A stretch of 64,000 bases of DNA. Source: Riptortus pedestris (Eukaryota; Arthropoda; Insecta; Hemiptera; Alydidae). The notes under the pieces are model-generated. The model did not search any database and was not told where the DNA came from. It saw only the letters and a program-made list of their open reading frames with translations. The stretch lies in NCBI GenBank assembly GCA_019009955.1, contig CM032230.1, forward strand, positions 31,654,001 through 31,718,000. The letters are read 5' to 3'. Position 1 is the stretch's first letter. Each line of letters starts with the position of its first letter. This document shows, piece by piece, positions 1 to 12,000 of this stretch. The translations under genes were made by a program, and so were the position numbers.

Positions 1-444
1 AAACAAAACCAGTTGAACATATAAATGCACAACTATTAGCATCATAAGATCTCTCAAATGGCTTAACACTTGAAACAATTCTACCCTGCAGAAAGAAACA
101 AAACTCTGATTCTTGAGATTCAGGTCAGTTTGAAGTCAAGAGGTAAGCTGATGAAATATATGTGTGAATAAAAAAAATTGTAACGTCTGATTTTTTTCAT
201 CAAAATTTCAGGATCCTTTTCTGGTTCACATAGACACGATATCTGCAGTTTGTAGCTTTGGTGCCTGTTTGTTAACTTTTCATGCCGAAACTACTGAACA
301 GAGTTTTATGAAACTTGGTACATGTATTACTCCTATCCTGACTTTAGCCTATACTAATATTCTTTAAGATGTACATTAAGATAAGAGTGGTGGTTATAAT
401 TTTTTATATTTTGTTAAAATTATATTGTATAAGCGCCAAGTGTA
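1..444. other. AT-rich non-coding DNA
   Basis: I see no open frame, splice-bounded exon or recognisable repeat in this stretch. It is AT-rich and runs into a worn 3' block of the dominant interspersed repeat. Confidence 0.4.
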
Positions 445-566
445 TTAAGACCTCATTTGTATCATCTTCTGGCTAGGATCAATGGATTTTTGAAGAAAAG
501 TTTCGAAATTGGCATCTTGAGTGCAACCTTAATAGTTCCTTTTCCTCAAGGGGGGTTTGCTAAAAT
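445..566 (+). repeat. Diverged 3' block of the HINE-like repeat
   Basis: The order of words matches the 3' block of the family seen intact at 17836-18580: acctcattt, ggctaggatcaatgga, gaagaaaagtttcgaaa, tgagtgcaacc and a degraded terminal hairpin ending gctaaaa. The hairpin core CCCTTAAGGG has decayed to cctcaagggggg. Confidence 0.6.
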
Positions 567-1499
567 GGTTGGCAACTTGTAGATTGCCTGCTTCTAATAG
601 CATAAAGAGAAACTTTATAACTTTTTGATTATTAAAATTCTTTTCACAGAAAAAAAACCGTTGGCGATCATTTTTTTATATTGGTGGTCCATTAATGAAG
701 TTAAGAGCTATATTCTAGTGAATTGTTGAAAGAATCGATACCCAAATGCCATATAATATCAGTTTACTACCTCTATATCCGCAAATGTAGCAGAAGTCGC
801 GTCTTCTTTTCGTCTTAAGACATAACGTCCTTTGTAGGTTGATGACATTAATATATATTTGCCCCTCTCCCCACTTTCCTCCCCGGCCTTTTGCTTGAAT
901 AAGAAAATTAAGATGACACTTGTAAATCAGGAAATTCATTTATATGCTTAACAGCATCTTCATTTTGGAGAACAGGATAAAACTAGTCATAAATATTTAA
1001 CGTATATTTAATGTTTCCTCAGCTCACAAGCCACGTAAGGCGAGACATATATAAGCCACGTAAGGTGAGACATATATAAGAAGCATTATGGCATAGATAG
1101 CTACATTATATTTTTTTGTTATAGTGTATTTTATTGGTTTATATCTACTGTTTTTTTAAAAAATACATTATATTTGATTTTACATATTACCACGTGTCCT
1201 TCATTGTTTCTTCAGGCTGTTGTAGGAATGTCTATGAAAAGAATCTTTCGTTTTCAATTTTATTTCTGTATTTTCGTCGTTATAAATATTGTACAAGAGT
1301 TGGTGGTTTAAGTTAATAATGCTACGTTGAAAGTGCCCTTTATGTCTGTTCCTCTATTTTTTAATGCTAGCATCTTTTGAGACTCTGTATAAAAGTTTCC
1401 TGATGTTACTTTTCTTCGTAGGTTAGTGAATATGTATTTGGTTTTAGAAGTTGCAAATGAAATTTCGGTTATTTAATCAGGTACAACATGTTTGCTTGT
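567..1499. other. AT-rich non-coding DNA with one short tandem repeat
   Basis: Only short open frames without family resemblance occur here. The one structured item is a 25-bp tandem duplication at 1028-1077. Confidence 0.4.
1028..1077. repeat. Two tandem copies of a 25-bp unit
   Basis: The unit aagccacgtaaggcgagaca plus tatat is repeated immediately with a single C/T difference. Confidence 0.85.
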
Positions 1500-1572
1500 T
1501 TATTATTATTTACGTCCACTTTATGCAACTATGGCTAATCGGGCCGGGTTATCTACAGGTCACCACCAGGTA
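1500..1572 (-). repeat. Fragment of SINE family 1 (reverse)
   Basis: Read in reverse it carries the 3' portion of the SINE seen intact at 44758-44985: the blocks ggctaattgggnnggttatc and gttaccacc and the gacgttaata tail. The tRNA-like head is absent. Confidence 0.5.
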
Positions 1573-1639
1573 CAACATGTATTCACTGCCTTTTGTCTGG
1601 ACTCAACTCATAATAATGACAGTATTTTGAACTTTTCAA

Positions 1640-1872
1640 AATCCCCCCCTTTCTACCCCGATTTGAACCATTAACTAATACGATATTTAATGTGGAACGA
1701 AACAGTTAAATATCGAGTGTGCTATAAAAGAAACAAATATTTTCGATTCACGACCGCAAAATATTAATAGATGACGTCATCGCAATACCTATTTTCATGT
1801 ATCTCATACGTAAAGGTTCAATCGTGTGAGAAATCTGCTTAGTTTACGCAGCGCTTGCGTGGCGTGCGTTTC
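1640..1872. repeat. Rearranged HINE-like fragments
   Basis: A forward internal piece (gatttgaaccattaact, taaatatcgagt, gaccgc) is followed by a subfamily-B internal piece (gtatctcatacgtaaaggttcaa). It ends in a reversed 5' end (gaaatctgcttagtttacgcagc). The mixed orientation means the copy is rearranged or nested. Confidence 0.55.
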
Positions 1873-2206
1873 GGATGTTGAGCAGAGATTTTCTCCCTGC
1901 AGGATGTATGTGAATTTATTCTGCAGAACTGAAATATTAATGTGTTCAATTATTTTGTTATAATTGTTTTCCGTATACATATATGTTGATTCAGGTTAAA
2001 TAAACGAGGCTGTACTCATTAAAAGACATAGAAGTTTACTGAAATCTTCCATTATCAACGAAAAAGTCTAACACGTGAATTAAACAGATTGACGTGGAGG
2101 TATAACTCATACTATTTTCAATTTCTCGCGTAATAAGGAGCCTATGCAACTCGGACTTACACTTTAAGCTGCAAATGAGATGTTTAGTGATATAATAGCT
2201 TAATGC

Positions 2207-2682
2207 AAAAAGTCCGTCACGCAGGGGCAGCGTAAACTAAGCAGATTTCCTACTTGAAGTTTTGCAATAGAGAAATTTCACGAGAGCCGTGCAGTTAATG
2301 AAACGGCCGAACTAGCTTTTGGTGGGAAAGACACTTCGTCCATTAGCCGCCCAGATTTAATAAAAATGCAAATATCTCGGTTAATATTCAAGATAGAGAA
2401 TAAATGTATATAATAATATTTATAGTAAATTTAATTTGTAATAAGATTGATTCTGTACAAGTTTTCGATCCGACGAATAGTAACGAAGATATTTCGAAAA
2501 TCCTCCCACGAGGAAAGATATTTCGGATCACGGGGAGGGGGGGTTAGAGCCCCTCCCCGTGATCCGATTTCAACGGTTAATGAACTTGATATTTCTTTTT
2601 ACAAAAAACGACTAAATATCGAGTTTGGTAACGATTAAACAAAAATTGCGACCGCTAGAGCGGTAACAGACAATATATATAC

Positions 2683-2728
<46 letters not shown>

Positions 2729-2854
2729 TTTTGAACGGACCTCATTTTCGTCATCTACTAGGTAGGATCGATGGACATTTGAAGAAAAATTTCGAAAATT
2801 CCGTCATGAGTACAACCTCAATAGCTGATTTCCCTTAAGGGAAATCTGCTAAAA
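2207..2854 (+). repeat. HINE-like element, complete copy with TA-rich microsatellite
   Basis: It starts with aaaaagtccgtcacgcaggg and the subterminal word taagcagatttcc. It continues through the conserved internal block (atgcaaatatctcggttaat) and the palindromic ccgctagagcgg. A microsatellite of TA and TACA units at about 2672-2722 follows, then the 3' block, and it ends in the hairpin gatttcccttaagggaaatc followed by tgctaaaa. A short private inverted repeat (cggatcacggggagggg / cccctccccgtgatccg) at about 2523-2566 is not in the other copies. Confidence 0.75.
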
Positions 2855-4000
2855 ATGCAAATATCTCGGATAATATACTTAACTTTTACACGTGCAGGCA
2901 TATTCAATCAAAGAAACTACCACCTTTGGGCACATGAAAATCCCCGCTCTGTTAGAGAATTTCACTACCAGCATGAGTTTTCTGTAAACGTGTGGGTCGG
3001 TCTTTGTTATAATCGCATAATAGGCCCCGTATTTTTACCTGCTCGACTTCACGCTGAAAGTTATCATCTATTCCTGGAGAATGACTTACGGGCACTTTTG
3101 GAAGATATCCCTTTGGAAACAAGGCTTGAGAGCTGGTTTCAACTCGATGGTTGTCCTGCACATTAAGGAAGGGCCGTACGAGACTGGTTGGACATCAACT
3201 ACCCAGGTCGCTGGATAGGACGAGGTGGGCCGGTGCCTTGGCCTCCCCGGTCTCCGGACCTCACGCCACTAGATTTCTTCGTGTGGGGATACGTGAAAGA
3301 AAATGCCTACTGAGAGCCCGTCCGCACAAGGGATGACCTCATCGAGCGCATCAGAATGGTTTGCAACCAGCTCACCGCAGAACAATGTTTAGATGCAGTG
3401 CGATCTGTGAGTACGCGATGTGATGCGTGTATTGCAGCGAGAGGCCAGCACTTCGAACAACATTTACGTTGACGCTTTAGAAATTAACGATGTAATTTTA
3501 GAGAAGGTAAAACCTCAGGTTTTGTTTTCTCACTAAGGTAGACCCATATAAAAACTGAAAAATTTATGTTTTCCAAGTAAGAATATTTAATTATTTTATT
3601 AATTTTCTAAATTTTTAATCTTTTTTTATGTTTTAATCTTCAGTTATGGTTCATAATGTTATCTACTTTAAATAGGTAATTTTTTTTTATACTATGAATA
3701 TTTGAATAAAAAAGTATTTATTATTTTTTCTTAATAAAAAATATTTTTTTTTTCAATTACCTTTCTGTTAGTATAAGATTAGAATACAATAATTGTATTG
3801 GAATAACATTTATTGCTAAAATTCATTCAAGGAATAAAATCCGCTTTTCCATTGGCCTTAACTAGTTTTTGCACAACTATTTTTAGTTTTTTGTGATTTT
3901 CTCGAAAACGAGGCATATGCCAGAGGACTTTTTGTTTTAGTTTTTCGATCCTCTATCGATCCCTAAAGTTTGGCCGTTTGGTTTGGGGTCACCCTGTATA
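2855..4000 (+). mobile_element. Decayed Tc1/mariner-superfamily element, 3' part
   Basis: The C-terminal half of a DDE transposase is followed by about 530 bp of AT-rich non-coding DNA. The right boundary is ggggtcaccctgtata, a terminus typical of mariner-like elements, directly followed by HINE sequence. The left inverted repeat was not found, so the element is 5'-truncated. It lies between two HINE copies that face each other. Confidence 0.7.
2900..3472 (+). pseudogene. Transposase C-terminal half (Tc1/mariner superfamily, DDE_3 type), broken
   Basis: This is the catalytic half of a cut-and-paste transposase that would act on the element's own termini. Translation shows an open stretch to residue block WFQLDGCPAH, which holds the second catalytic Asp. 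A premature TAA at about 3164 follows. Downstream the reading continues in shifted frames with RAVRDWLDINYPGRWIGRGG, then PPRSPDLTPLDFFVWGYVKE (third catalytic Asp region), an in-frame TGA after KENAY, and finally CDACIAARGQHFEQHLR with a natural stop. The family's usual length is about 340-350 aa. Here only about the last 190 codons remain and at least two disabling changes exist, so it is non-functional. The N-terminal helix-turn-helix part and the first Asp are missing. Confidence 0.8.
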
Positions 4001-4442
4001 GCTGTCTATATATTTGTCTGTTACTACCGCTCTAGCGGTCGCAATTTTTGTTTGATCGTTACCAAATCTAATATTTAGTTGTTTTATGTAAAAAGAAAGA
4101 TCAAGTTCGTTAACGGCTGAAATCGAACCAGTGGGAGGGGGGGTTTAGAGGGGAGGATTTTCGAAATATCTCCGTTACTGTACGTCGGATCGAAACATAG
4201 TACAGAATCAATCTTATTGCAAATTAAATTTACTATAAATATTGTTCTGTACATTTATTCTCTATCTTGAATATTAACCGAGATATTTGCATTTGTATTA
4301 AAACTGGACGGCTAACTGGGCTTCCCCACCAAAAGCTAGTTTGGTCGTTTCCTTAACTCTCGGCTCTCATGAAATTTCTCTATTGTAAAACTTCACGTTG
4401 GAAATCTGCTTAGTTTACGCAGCCCCTGCGTGACGGACTTTC
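4001..4442 (-). repeat. HINE-like element 5' half (reverse)
   Basis: Read in reverse from 4442 it has the 5' end (agtccgtcacgcaggggctg), the subterminal taagcagatttcc, the internal blocks and the palindrome ccgctagagcgg, and it stops at the beginning of the TA tract. The 3' block and hairpin are missing. With the copy at 2207-2854 it makes a head-to-head inverted pair around the transposase relic. Confidence 0.75.
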
Positions 4443-4445
4443 TTT

Positions 4446-4930
4446 TTTGAGTGCAGGTACATCATATCCACATTAAATTGCAACAAGCACACACGATTTA
4501 CACAAATGTGCCCTTTAATGAAAAAAAATACACCATTGAAACTGACTTGTGCAACACTACTTTACAAAACACTCATACTCTCTATAATAACATAAGCCCA
4601 GTTTGGCTGAGTATCATCAATACACAAAAAGAAACTACAGTTCTTCCAGAGCAAAGTACTTCGGATAGCGGCAAATGCTCCCTGGTTTGTTAGGAACAGC
4701 CAAATCCACAGGGAATTGGAGGTTGCTCTTATTTCAGCTCACATGCAAGATCTTGAAAGGAAATATCCCATGTCAAGTGGATAATTTAAGTTCAACCACT
4801 GAAAAACGACTACGTCCAAGGTTGTACCAAAATATAATAATTTTGTAACAAATCTTGTATAATAACACTTTGTGTATGATACTTATGTATTTGTCTAAAT
4901 AAAATTTTCTTGCTTTCTTTCTCAAGTGCA
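4446..4930 (+). mobile_element. 3' end of a Jockey-like non-LTR retrotransposon
   Basis: In one frame the sequence reads QSKVLRIAANAPWFVRNSQI followed by HRELEVALISAHMQDLERKY and a stop, the usual C-terminal tail of Jockey-clade ORF2 after the reverse transcriptase. The stretch before it (about 4455-4630) is open in another frame, so a frameshift is likely. A 3' UTR with aaataaaattttc ends the copy near 4925. The element is truncated at its 5' side exactly where the reversed HINE ends. Confidence 0.7.
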
Positions 4931-4984
4931 GGTGGCTAGCGCTTACGATGCGAGAACAACATGTTCAAGCCTTTAAAAAAACAA

Positions 4985-5090
4985 TGTATTTATTTACTTT
5001 GTGCTTCTACGGCTAATAGGATCAAGTTATCAACTAGTCACCACACTTTTCTAGACAGAGCGTGACTAAGGATTTTATTTTCAGGCCAAC
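4985..5090 (-). repeat. SINE family 1 fragment (reverse)
   Basis: Read in reverse it shows the SINE body words ctgactaagga / gagcgtgac, gtggtgactagttgat and tagccgtagaagcacaaagt. The head with the A and B boxes is missing. Confidence 0.55.
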
Positions 5091-5402
5091 ACTTTGACTC
5101 ACATGGGTATGTTTATAGAATAAAAATTGGAGAACATCACTTTATTATAAAAACATAAGAGGTTGGGAATGCAGAATTAATTCCAATATTAGACCACAAA
5201 AACAAAATTGGTTTTCGACAATTATAAGCTTACATAAATTATTTCTTGGCGTAGACCTATGTAAGTTGCTTACGTTAATTCGTATTCTATAATAACAAAA
5301 TATTTCTACTTGTAACAACCCCTTTATGATGTCCTGGACTGAACTCGGACTAAACTGATTGAAAGTATACTACTTGGACTAGGAGAGACACAAAACTGAA
5401 CT

Positions 5403-5545
5403 TAAGCCGGGATTCCCGCCTGAGATAAAGAAATGTATTATTGTCTTACTAAATAGTCTCTCCTTGGCTGGAAAAAGGTAGTAAACAATAGACAATCCTT
5501 CCCTGTTGGTTGAAATACCATATGATATAATAGAGTGGACATTAG
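5403..5545 (+). repeat. SINE family 1, diverged copy
   Basis: It has a B-box remnant (gggattcccgcctgag), then the body words ctccttggctggaaaaaggtagtaa and agacaatccttccctgttgg. It is about 140 bp and worn. Confidence 0.5.
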
Positions 5546-5879
5546 TTTATAATAACTTATTGTAAAGAATCTACTAAAAGGTTTGATCATATTACATTCA
5601 ATTAATATGACATTTATACAAGTATTTGTATCTATTTTTCTACAAAAATCTTTTCTGCATCTACATAAAACAATTTACATTGAACGATGCTCATCTAACC
5701 TTAAAACAACTAGTATCAAAGGAAGTAGCCTACAGAAGTCAGCTTAATGAACATGAAAAAAATAAAAAGATTGAAAGAATTTAAGTTAAAAAAAAATATA
5801 ACTTTATAAATTTATATAATGCCACCTAGATTCATGAAGAATAACCTCACATTCGATTCAATATGAGTATTATAATAAG

Positions 5880-6647
5880 TCAAATACTATTTTGTGTATT
5901 TTCATTAATTACTACAATTTTCCAAATTAAAACTTTTTCCTCTGAATCACTATAAGGTTCGTCATCTTCAATGGCATCTTGATACGAGAATGGACCATCC
6001 TCCTGATTTGTTTCAACATTTCTTGAGACAGTCGTTCGTTTGGAACTAACCTTCGGGTTAACCTTAGAACTTCGTTCATCTCTCCTTTGCATCGGCGGAA
6101 GTCTATTGTAGACTCTCGGTAGACGAAGAGGATCTTTTGGAACTGAATCTTTTAAGTTGTCCACAAAGACAGACGAAATGTTATTTAAGAAGTCGTTGGG
6201 TTTCATTTTATAAGGATTCATGTTTTCGTAAGTTTTCATCCTGATGTATTCGTGAACCCTCCTTTCATACTCCCGGCTCCCACGTTTGACAGGAGTAGAC
6301 GTTACTTGTCTGGGCCTAACTTCTCTTCTGCTGTTCTTTACTTCAACTGACATTTTCTTATCAACTCTCTTCCTACTATCATTGTATTGGCATGTAATGT
6401 CTTGCTCACCTGGATTCTGGTCTGTAACCGAGTCACTCAATGAAACTCTTTCCAGGCTGTCTTTTTGTTCTTCTTGCACAGTATTTTTCATTACGACGTA
6501 TTTGCTTTCTGAACGCAAATCAGTTTCTGAGTTATATTCTTTCATATTAAAGCACCCAAAAAGCCTGTTAATAAAGGATTTGCTTTTCGTTTCCTTTATT
6601 TCTCCTTTTCCCTGTCTAACATTTGCATTTGCACTATTTGAATCCAT
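5880..6647 (-). CDS. Uncharacterised single-exon protein, 255 aa
   Basis: This is an open frame of 255 codons from an ATG at 6647 to a stop at 5880, not overlapping any repeat. I do not recognise the family. The protein is hydrophilic, with no signal peptide or membrane segment. It begins MDSNSANANVRQGKGEIKET, has a cysteine in a short hydrophobic patch (FINRLFGCFN), many charged and Ser-rich stretches, a basic middle (RREVRPRQVTSTPVKRGSRE) and an aromatic segment (YERRVHEYIRMKTYENMNPY). The C-terminus is acidic and ends in a short hydrophobic run (KVLIWKIVVINEN). The frame stays open upstream without an ATG. A splice-acceptor-like tract (ttatactgttctgcag) lies near 6741 on the same strand, so a non-coding or further coding 5' exon may exist. 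Its length makes chance unlikely in AT-rich DNA. The gustatory receptor starts 1.5 kb away on the other strand. I cannot give a function. Confidence 0.5.
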   Translation of the reverse strand: MDSNSANANVRQGKGEIKETKSKSFINRLFGCFNMKEYNSETDLRSESKYVVMKNTVQEEQKDSLERVSLSDSVTDQNPGEQDITCQYNDSRKRVDKKMSVEVKNSRREVRPRQVTSTPVKRGSREYERRVHEYIRMKTYENMNPYKMKPNDFLNNISSVFVDNLKDSVPKDPLRLPRVYNRLPPMQRRDERSSKVNPKVSSKRTTVSRNVETNQEDGPFSYQDAIEDDEPYSDSEEKVLIWKIVVINENTQNSI

Positions 6648-8156
6648 TTCAATTTCTTGACTACAGATGTTACCATTTGTAATTAATGTTGTTGTTATGG
6701 AGTAATAATGCAATGCAGTGTACGATCTGGACCGATAACCTGCAGAACAGTATAATTTGCAAGTGTTACTACTGCAGTTCAAGAAAAAGAAATATACGTA
6801 ATAAAACAATTTATATCATTTTAATTTGTAAATGTAATAAATATATAATAAAACAAATACATTGTCTGTATATTACAACATCGCCGTTAGGAAGGTTTAT
6901 TCACAAAACAATCTCTGTCAACATCAAGGACTAGAAATTACGGACCAATTTCCTAGAATTCAAGGACATTCTTGACTAAAACTAACTAGAAGTATTGGAG
7001 ATTAAATTTAAGAAATAAATTAACAGACTTCCCGTTAAATCGTCGAATTAAATTTTCATGACTTAACGCGACTGAACTCAAAACTGTATACTGAAAGGCT
7101 CTGGTTGATGCCTTAAATGGTCGCCCACCCTCCATCCACTAAAAATGTTAACCTAAATAGATTTTTGGAAGTGTAGTTCATTCAATAACTAAGGTGCTAC
7201 TAGCCATGTCAGTTAAAGCGTTGCTTTTAATCTCACATGGTAATCGTCGAGTGGCGAGTTCGATTCCCGCCTAGGCAAATCCTTAGGCCCACCCTGGCTA
7301 GAAAAGGGTGGTAACCTGTAGATAACCTTCCCCAATTAGCCTTAGTTGCAAAAAGTGGACGTTAATAATTAAATTACTAGATGGAAAGGAAGGATTCATT
7401 GACTACACCGCCTGAGTGAGTGACGAGGGGGAAGATGCAGTGCGAATGTTTGGATAAAGATCCGAGCCATAACCACCTTTGGGCGGAAGGAACTATTAGT
7501 CTCACTTTCCGAACTAATTGAGAGATTAAGGATCTAGTATTAAATGAGATAAGCCAATTAGCTACCAGCTGGTGTCAAATTTAGTTGTCTGTGGCCTTCT
7601 AGATAGACTTGCCTAAAGCGAGCATCTCAACACTTTCCACCAATGGAAAATGATTACTTTGTATGAACAGCAATCATGCATCCCATGATAAAATCCACTG
7701 ATCTCGTTCGAAAAAGCTGCAAGTGAGTTTTGTAATTATTTTAAAGCTCTAAGTAGCTTATTTCAGTTATATCGTACTCCTTACGTTTGCGTTTTGTAGA
7801 TCCCTTTTGTATCAATAGGTCTGTGACGAACGTTTTTTATACAAACGTCAAGAAAACAATAAAAGTAAACATAAAGAATATAGACCCAAACAAATGACAA
7901 TAGCGTAGTATGGAACACGAATAGACAGTTTTAAGATATTCTGAAGTATTTCTCTAGTTGTTGCCCGGTTACCCATTCCCGTATACAAATCCCACTTCAT
8001 CAGGTCCTTAAGGGATGCCTAGTGACATGTAAATACATATTCAGCAGTACCTAGCAGAAGTGCTGAGTAAACTCCCGCCTTTTATTGACAATATCTGGGT
8101 TCGTATTCTATCATTGGTCTTACTCTGGGGCTTGTCGTTTTCAACTCACCTCAGTA
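6648..8156. other. Intergenic region between the unknown ORF and the receptor gene
   Basis: The two flanking genes are divergently arranged, so their promoters should lie here. No convincing TATA box or initiator could be assigned. The region contains a SINE copy at 7190-7376 and no other recognisable element. Confidence 0.45.
7190..7376 (+). repeat. SINE family 1, near-complete copy
   Basis: It has an A-box-like head (actagccatgtcagttaaagc), a B box (gcgagttcgattcccgcc) and the body ccctggctagaaaagggtgg, followed by caattagcc and a gacgttaataatt tail. The B box fits RNA polymerase III consensus, so this is a tRNA-derived SINE. Confidence 0.75.
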
Positions 8157-9005
8157 ATGGAATTCATTCCGCGAAAGCTATATTATCCTGATGAAAAAAA
8201 CATATTAAAAAGCAGGGTTGTTAGGTACCTGTTTTTTACTAGGCTGTTCGGATTATTCCCTATAGAAAACGGCTTGAGAACGTCTAAAGTCTGGTATTTC
8301 GTTTCGGCAATCATTTTGAGCCTGATGATTGCATACGGAATAAGAGTTAAAACCTTTGCAGGTGAGGGCGGTGTGTCAACATTCGCCATATGCTATAAAA
8401 TGTTTATGGCAATTGACGACATTATGATTTTAGTGCTCCATTTTTCATCACTAACTTATAATTACAGCGTTGTAAACGAAATATTACTAGGAATAAATAG
8501 TTTAAATATTCCTTCAACCATATTCTCTAAACAGCTATTGTTCTCTGTCATTTGGTTGGTTGGAACTGTTACTTATGCACTGATATACTTTGCTATAGAT
8601 CCAACCATCAGAAATGTGCAGATAATACTCTTGCTGGAAATGCAAGGGTTTTTTTCCTTTAGTATCTGCTATCAGTTTAATTTCTTGATAGAGTTTTTTA
8701 GCCAAAGCATCAAATCTCTTCTTCATAAATTGGAGCCGAACGCTTATACACTCCAATATCAGTTTGAAACATTTGAAGACGTTTTGCACCTCATGAAGCT
8801 TTGCAATAAATTGTATTCCAAGCAGCTACTTTTTATAACATGGAGAATTTTTGTAACAGTAATAATGACTTGTTATCTTTTTTCAAATAAAATTAGCAAT
8901 GGAACAAGCGATTTCTTATATATTCTTCCAATGGCTGCAATGTCGGTGAGGGAACTCGCCATACTATTGGGTTTAGTCACTTGTTGCTCTGATGCAAAAA
9001 ATGTG
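8157..9005 (+). CDS. Gustatory receptor exon 1
   Basis: It starts MEFIPRKLYYPDEKN and ends SDAKNV before the donor gtaagt. It encodes most of the membrane domain. Confidence 0.88.
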
Positions 9006-12000
9006 GTAAGTCATCTCTCTATTCCACGATTTTAATTTTAACTAGAAATTTAAACGTTTTTGAGAGCGCAAGGTAGAATTATTTTTAATGAAGTTCATGT
9101 AATTTAGATAGTTCCTGAAAAACAAAAAATCATGGAAAGATGGCTTATGTCGAAACTACTCAAGTAGAAAGAACGAAGTGATAAATTTTTGTTTATGAAT
9201 CTAGAACTAACATATTTCCACAATACTCGAAACTTTGATATACATATGGATAATATTGATTTATGTGCGTATTTTGTAGGAAAAGTACAATTGGAAATCT
9301 TGAAGACATAATATTTTGTTTAAATTGCGTATTTATTGTACCAAATATCTCTTAATGTACAGACCCTAAAATTCCGCTAATGAATGACAGAAAATTGATA
9401 CATATGTATATACTACATACACTTGAAAAGATGAAGCCTGTCTTTTGAAGGATACATCGAAATAACGAAGGAACCATTTGCACCAGAGGTGCCTACTAAT
9501 AAGAGGTTTCACTGTACATACATTTATTACTTCTAGTATTTATTATTTGATGATCGATATTATTTGTTATTTAACTATGACATACAGTGTTGTATACCGT
9601 ACAGCGTACTCTTTTAAGGTGTCCTGGAGGGTTACTAGTAGCATCCTATATATTAGGCAATTTGATAGGGTGATTTAAAATTGATTGGACAGAACGCCGG
9701 AAGAGGGCGTTTACAAATTCAAAATTTTAAGTCGAGAAAAGTTTTTTCTCGATGTCTTTCAGCAAAATCGTGCCATTCTCAAATACTGGGAACAATGGAT
9801 GCTACCTCCACGTGTCCCGGGACTGGAGCTGATGTCTGTTTAGGCTAAGCTCAGGCTTAATTCAAGACTTTTTTTAAAATAATTGTTGAATACCATGAGT
9901 AATATACACACAGGCATTACTATAGAACGTCTCACAATATAGAAAATGATCACGCAAACATCTTTTAGAATACAGAATTCTGATTTCAGGTGAGTGAGTT
10001 TTCAGATAAATTCTCAGACATTGTGCTGTCTCGTGATCGACTTTATAAAAACGTAAGTTATATTATAATTATCATATTTGTTTTCCATAAAATTCTATCA
10101 ATTTAATATTGGATGCCCAGTAGTTGTATTTTATGTTGTTGGATTTTGCTCGATGACAGACTTATCAAATATAAACCTTAGTCCCAATCTGATACCATCT
10201 GTGTTATCAAGAATGACTGGGACTGCTGCGATTGTGGATAGCTGAATATGGAAACTATTAGTGCCCAAGAAGGCGTTATATGGTACCCATAACGAAGTAG
10301 GGAGCAAGGTTGGCCCAGACAAAGATATTTAGTCCTTAAGTGGAGAAACCTTCCTGGAACCCTTAAGAATGTGCATGAAAAGTGGCGGCAGCCAAGGCCC
10401 TTTAAGGACTGTAGTTTCTGGTAAGAAATAATTAGAGTTTTAGAGATTTGTTCTGGAATTCATCACTTAGAGAAATGGAAATTTATGGATTATTCCACAG
10501 CAGTGTGTAGAGCCAACATTCGTTTTATGTAAAAGTACCGAAGAGGAGGTACCGACCTAATGCCACTACACTTTCCAGAATTGAGTCCTAATTTGTTAAT
10601 TGTGTCCGGACAGCCTCTCCGTTTGCCAGGCGAGTTACTCACAACCACCCAACGGCCTGAAGACACTGACGAGTTTCTGCGGACACTGAGGTACAGCATG
10701 AAAGACATGCGTCCAGCACCTCATCGATCTAGCAATAAACCAATTTTTGTCCCGGACGATCTAAAGAACTGCAAGTACGTTTTCTTGAGGGACGATGCCG
10801 TTCGTCAACCATTGATGCCGCCATACTCTGGACCAAGCTGAAGACAGACGAAGATTGTCTCTACCGACCGCCTGAAACCAGCATATACCGTCAAGGACCC
10901 AGCTCAACTAACCCTAGCTCGACCACCAGCGCAGACACCTTTTACTTTGCCATCGACAGCACCACAGACATGCGACCAACCATCCAGCAACGACTCAGCC
11001 ACCCGAGCGGAACCATCCCTTCGGACTCGCCAGGGCCGACTCTTCCGTCTTCCCGTCCGCTTCCGTGACTGAGCCGTTGGGGGGAGTGTTGTAGCAGCTG
11101 TTTAGTGTCGCAGGTGCAACCTACCCTAAGGGTTGTATACCCGCCACAGGTAGCTAGTGTTGCCAAAAAAAATAAAAGAATTAATTAGGATAAATCTATC
11201 GGGCTACACTGCGGTAACCAGACAATAGACTACCCTTTTTTTTTCAGTGTATAACCAACCTTTCTCGTGTGCACGTGCTCTCTGCTAATGAACAATATTA
11301 ACAGTTTTAATTTGATTTTTTTTATCGTTTTTTATTAGAAGTGTTTTTATATTTATTATTTAATTTATCATTATTTTACAATATAGTGCGTTATTTTAAT
11401 TTTTGAGCAATTATTATTTTTTTATAGCTAATGCTCTAAAGGTATTTCGAACGTATAACTGTTCCCATTTTGTAATAATGATGTCTTTTAAATATGTGGG
11501 AAAATAAAATAAAATGTAAAATGAAGGAATTTTTGTAACAAAGCACACAGGAAATGCACTTAATTTAGACAGCTTATGCGCAGTGGATTTGCAAAAATTA
11601 AAAAATTGAAAAAAAAAATATATATAATTTGGATTTACCGGAAATATTTTTTTCTTATGTAGGTATGTAGGATGAAAAAATTGTTGGCTACGCTTCCACT
11701 ATAAAGGCCGGTCCAGACGCTCCGTTTTGTACAACGTTTTGTCTGCGCAGTCTTAAGACGGAATGAAAACGTTGCAATTTGTAGAGCGTCCACACGGCAC
11801 AGACATATCTGTATATTTTGGTCAGTTTTGTGTGAGATCGTCATGGAGGAGGTACTACTCTGGTCGATTTTCGCGATGTGTCTTGTTAAAAAAAAAAGAT
11901 TGCAACATCTCAGAAGTACCCGGCGTTCAAAGTGGTCGCGGAAGTGGCTTCTAAAAAGGAAGCACTTTTCCCATATCAAATTATTGCGTGAATTACGTGA

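Noticed and set aside
6286..6660. Plus-strand 124-codon frame, hydrophobic
   Set aside because: Exact antisense of the 255-codon minus-strand ORF; hydrophobicity follows from complementing polar codons.
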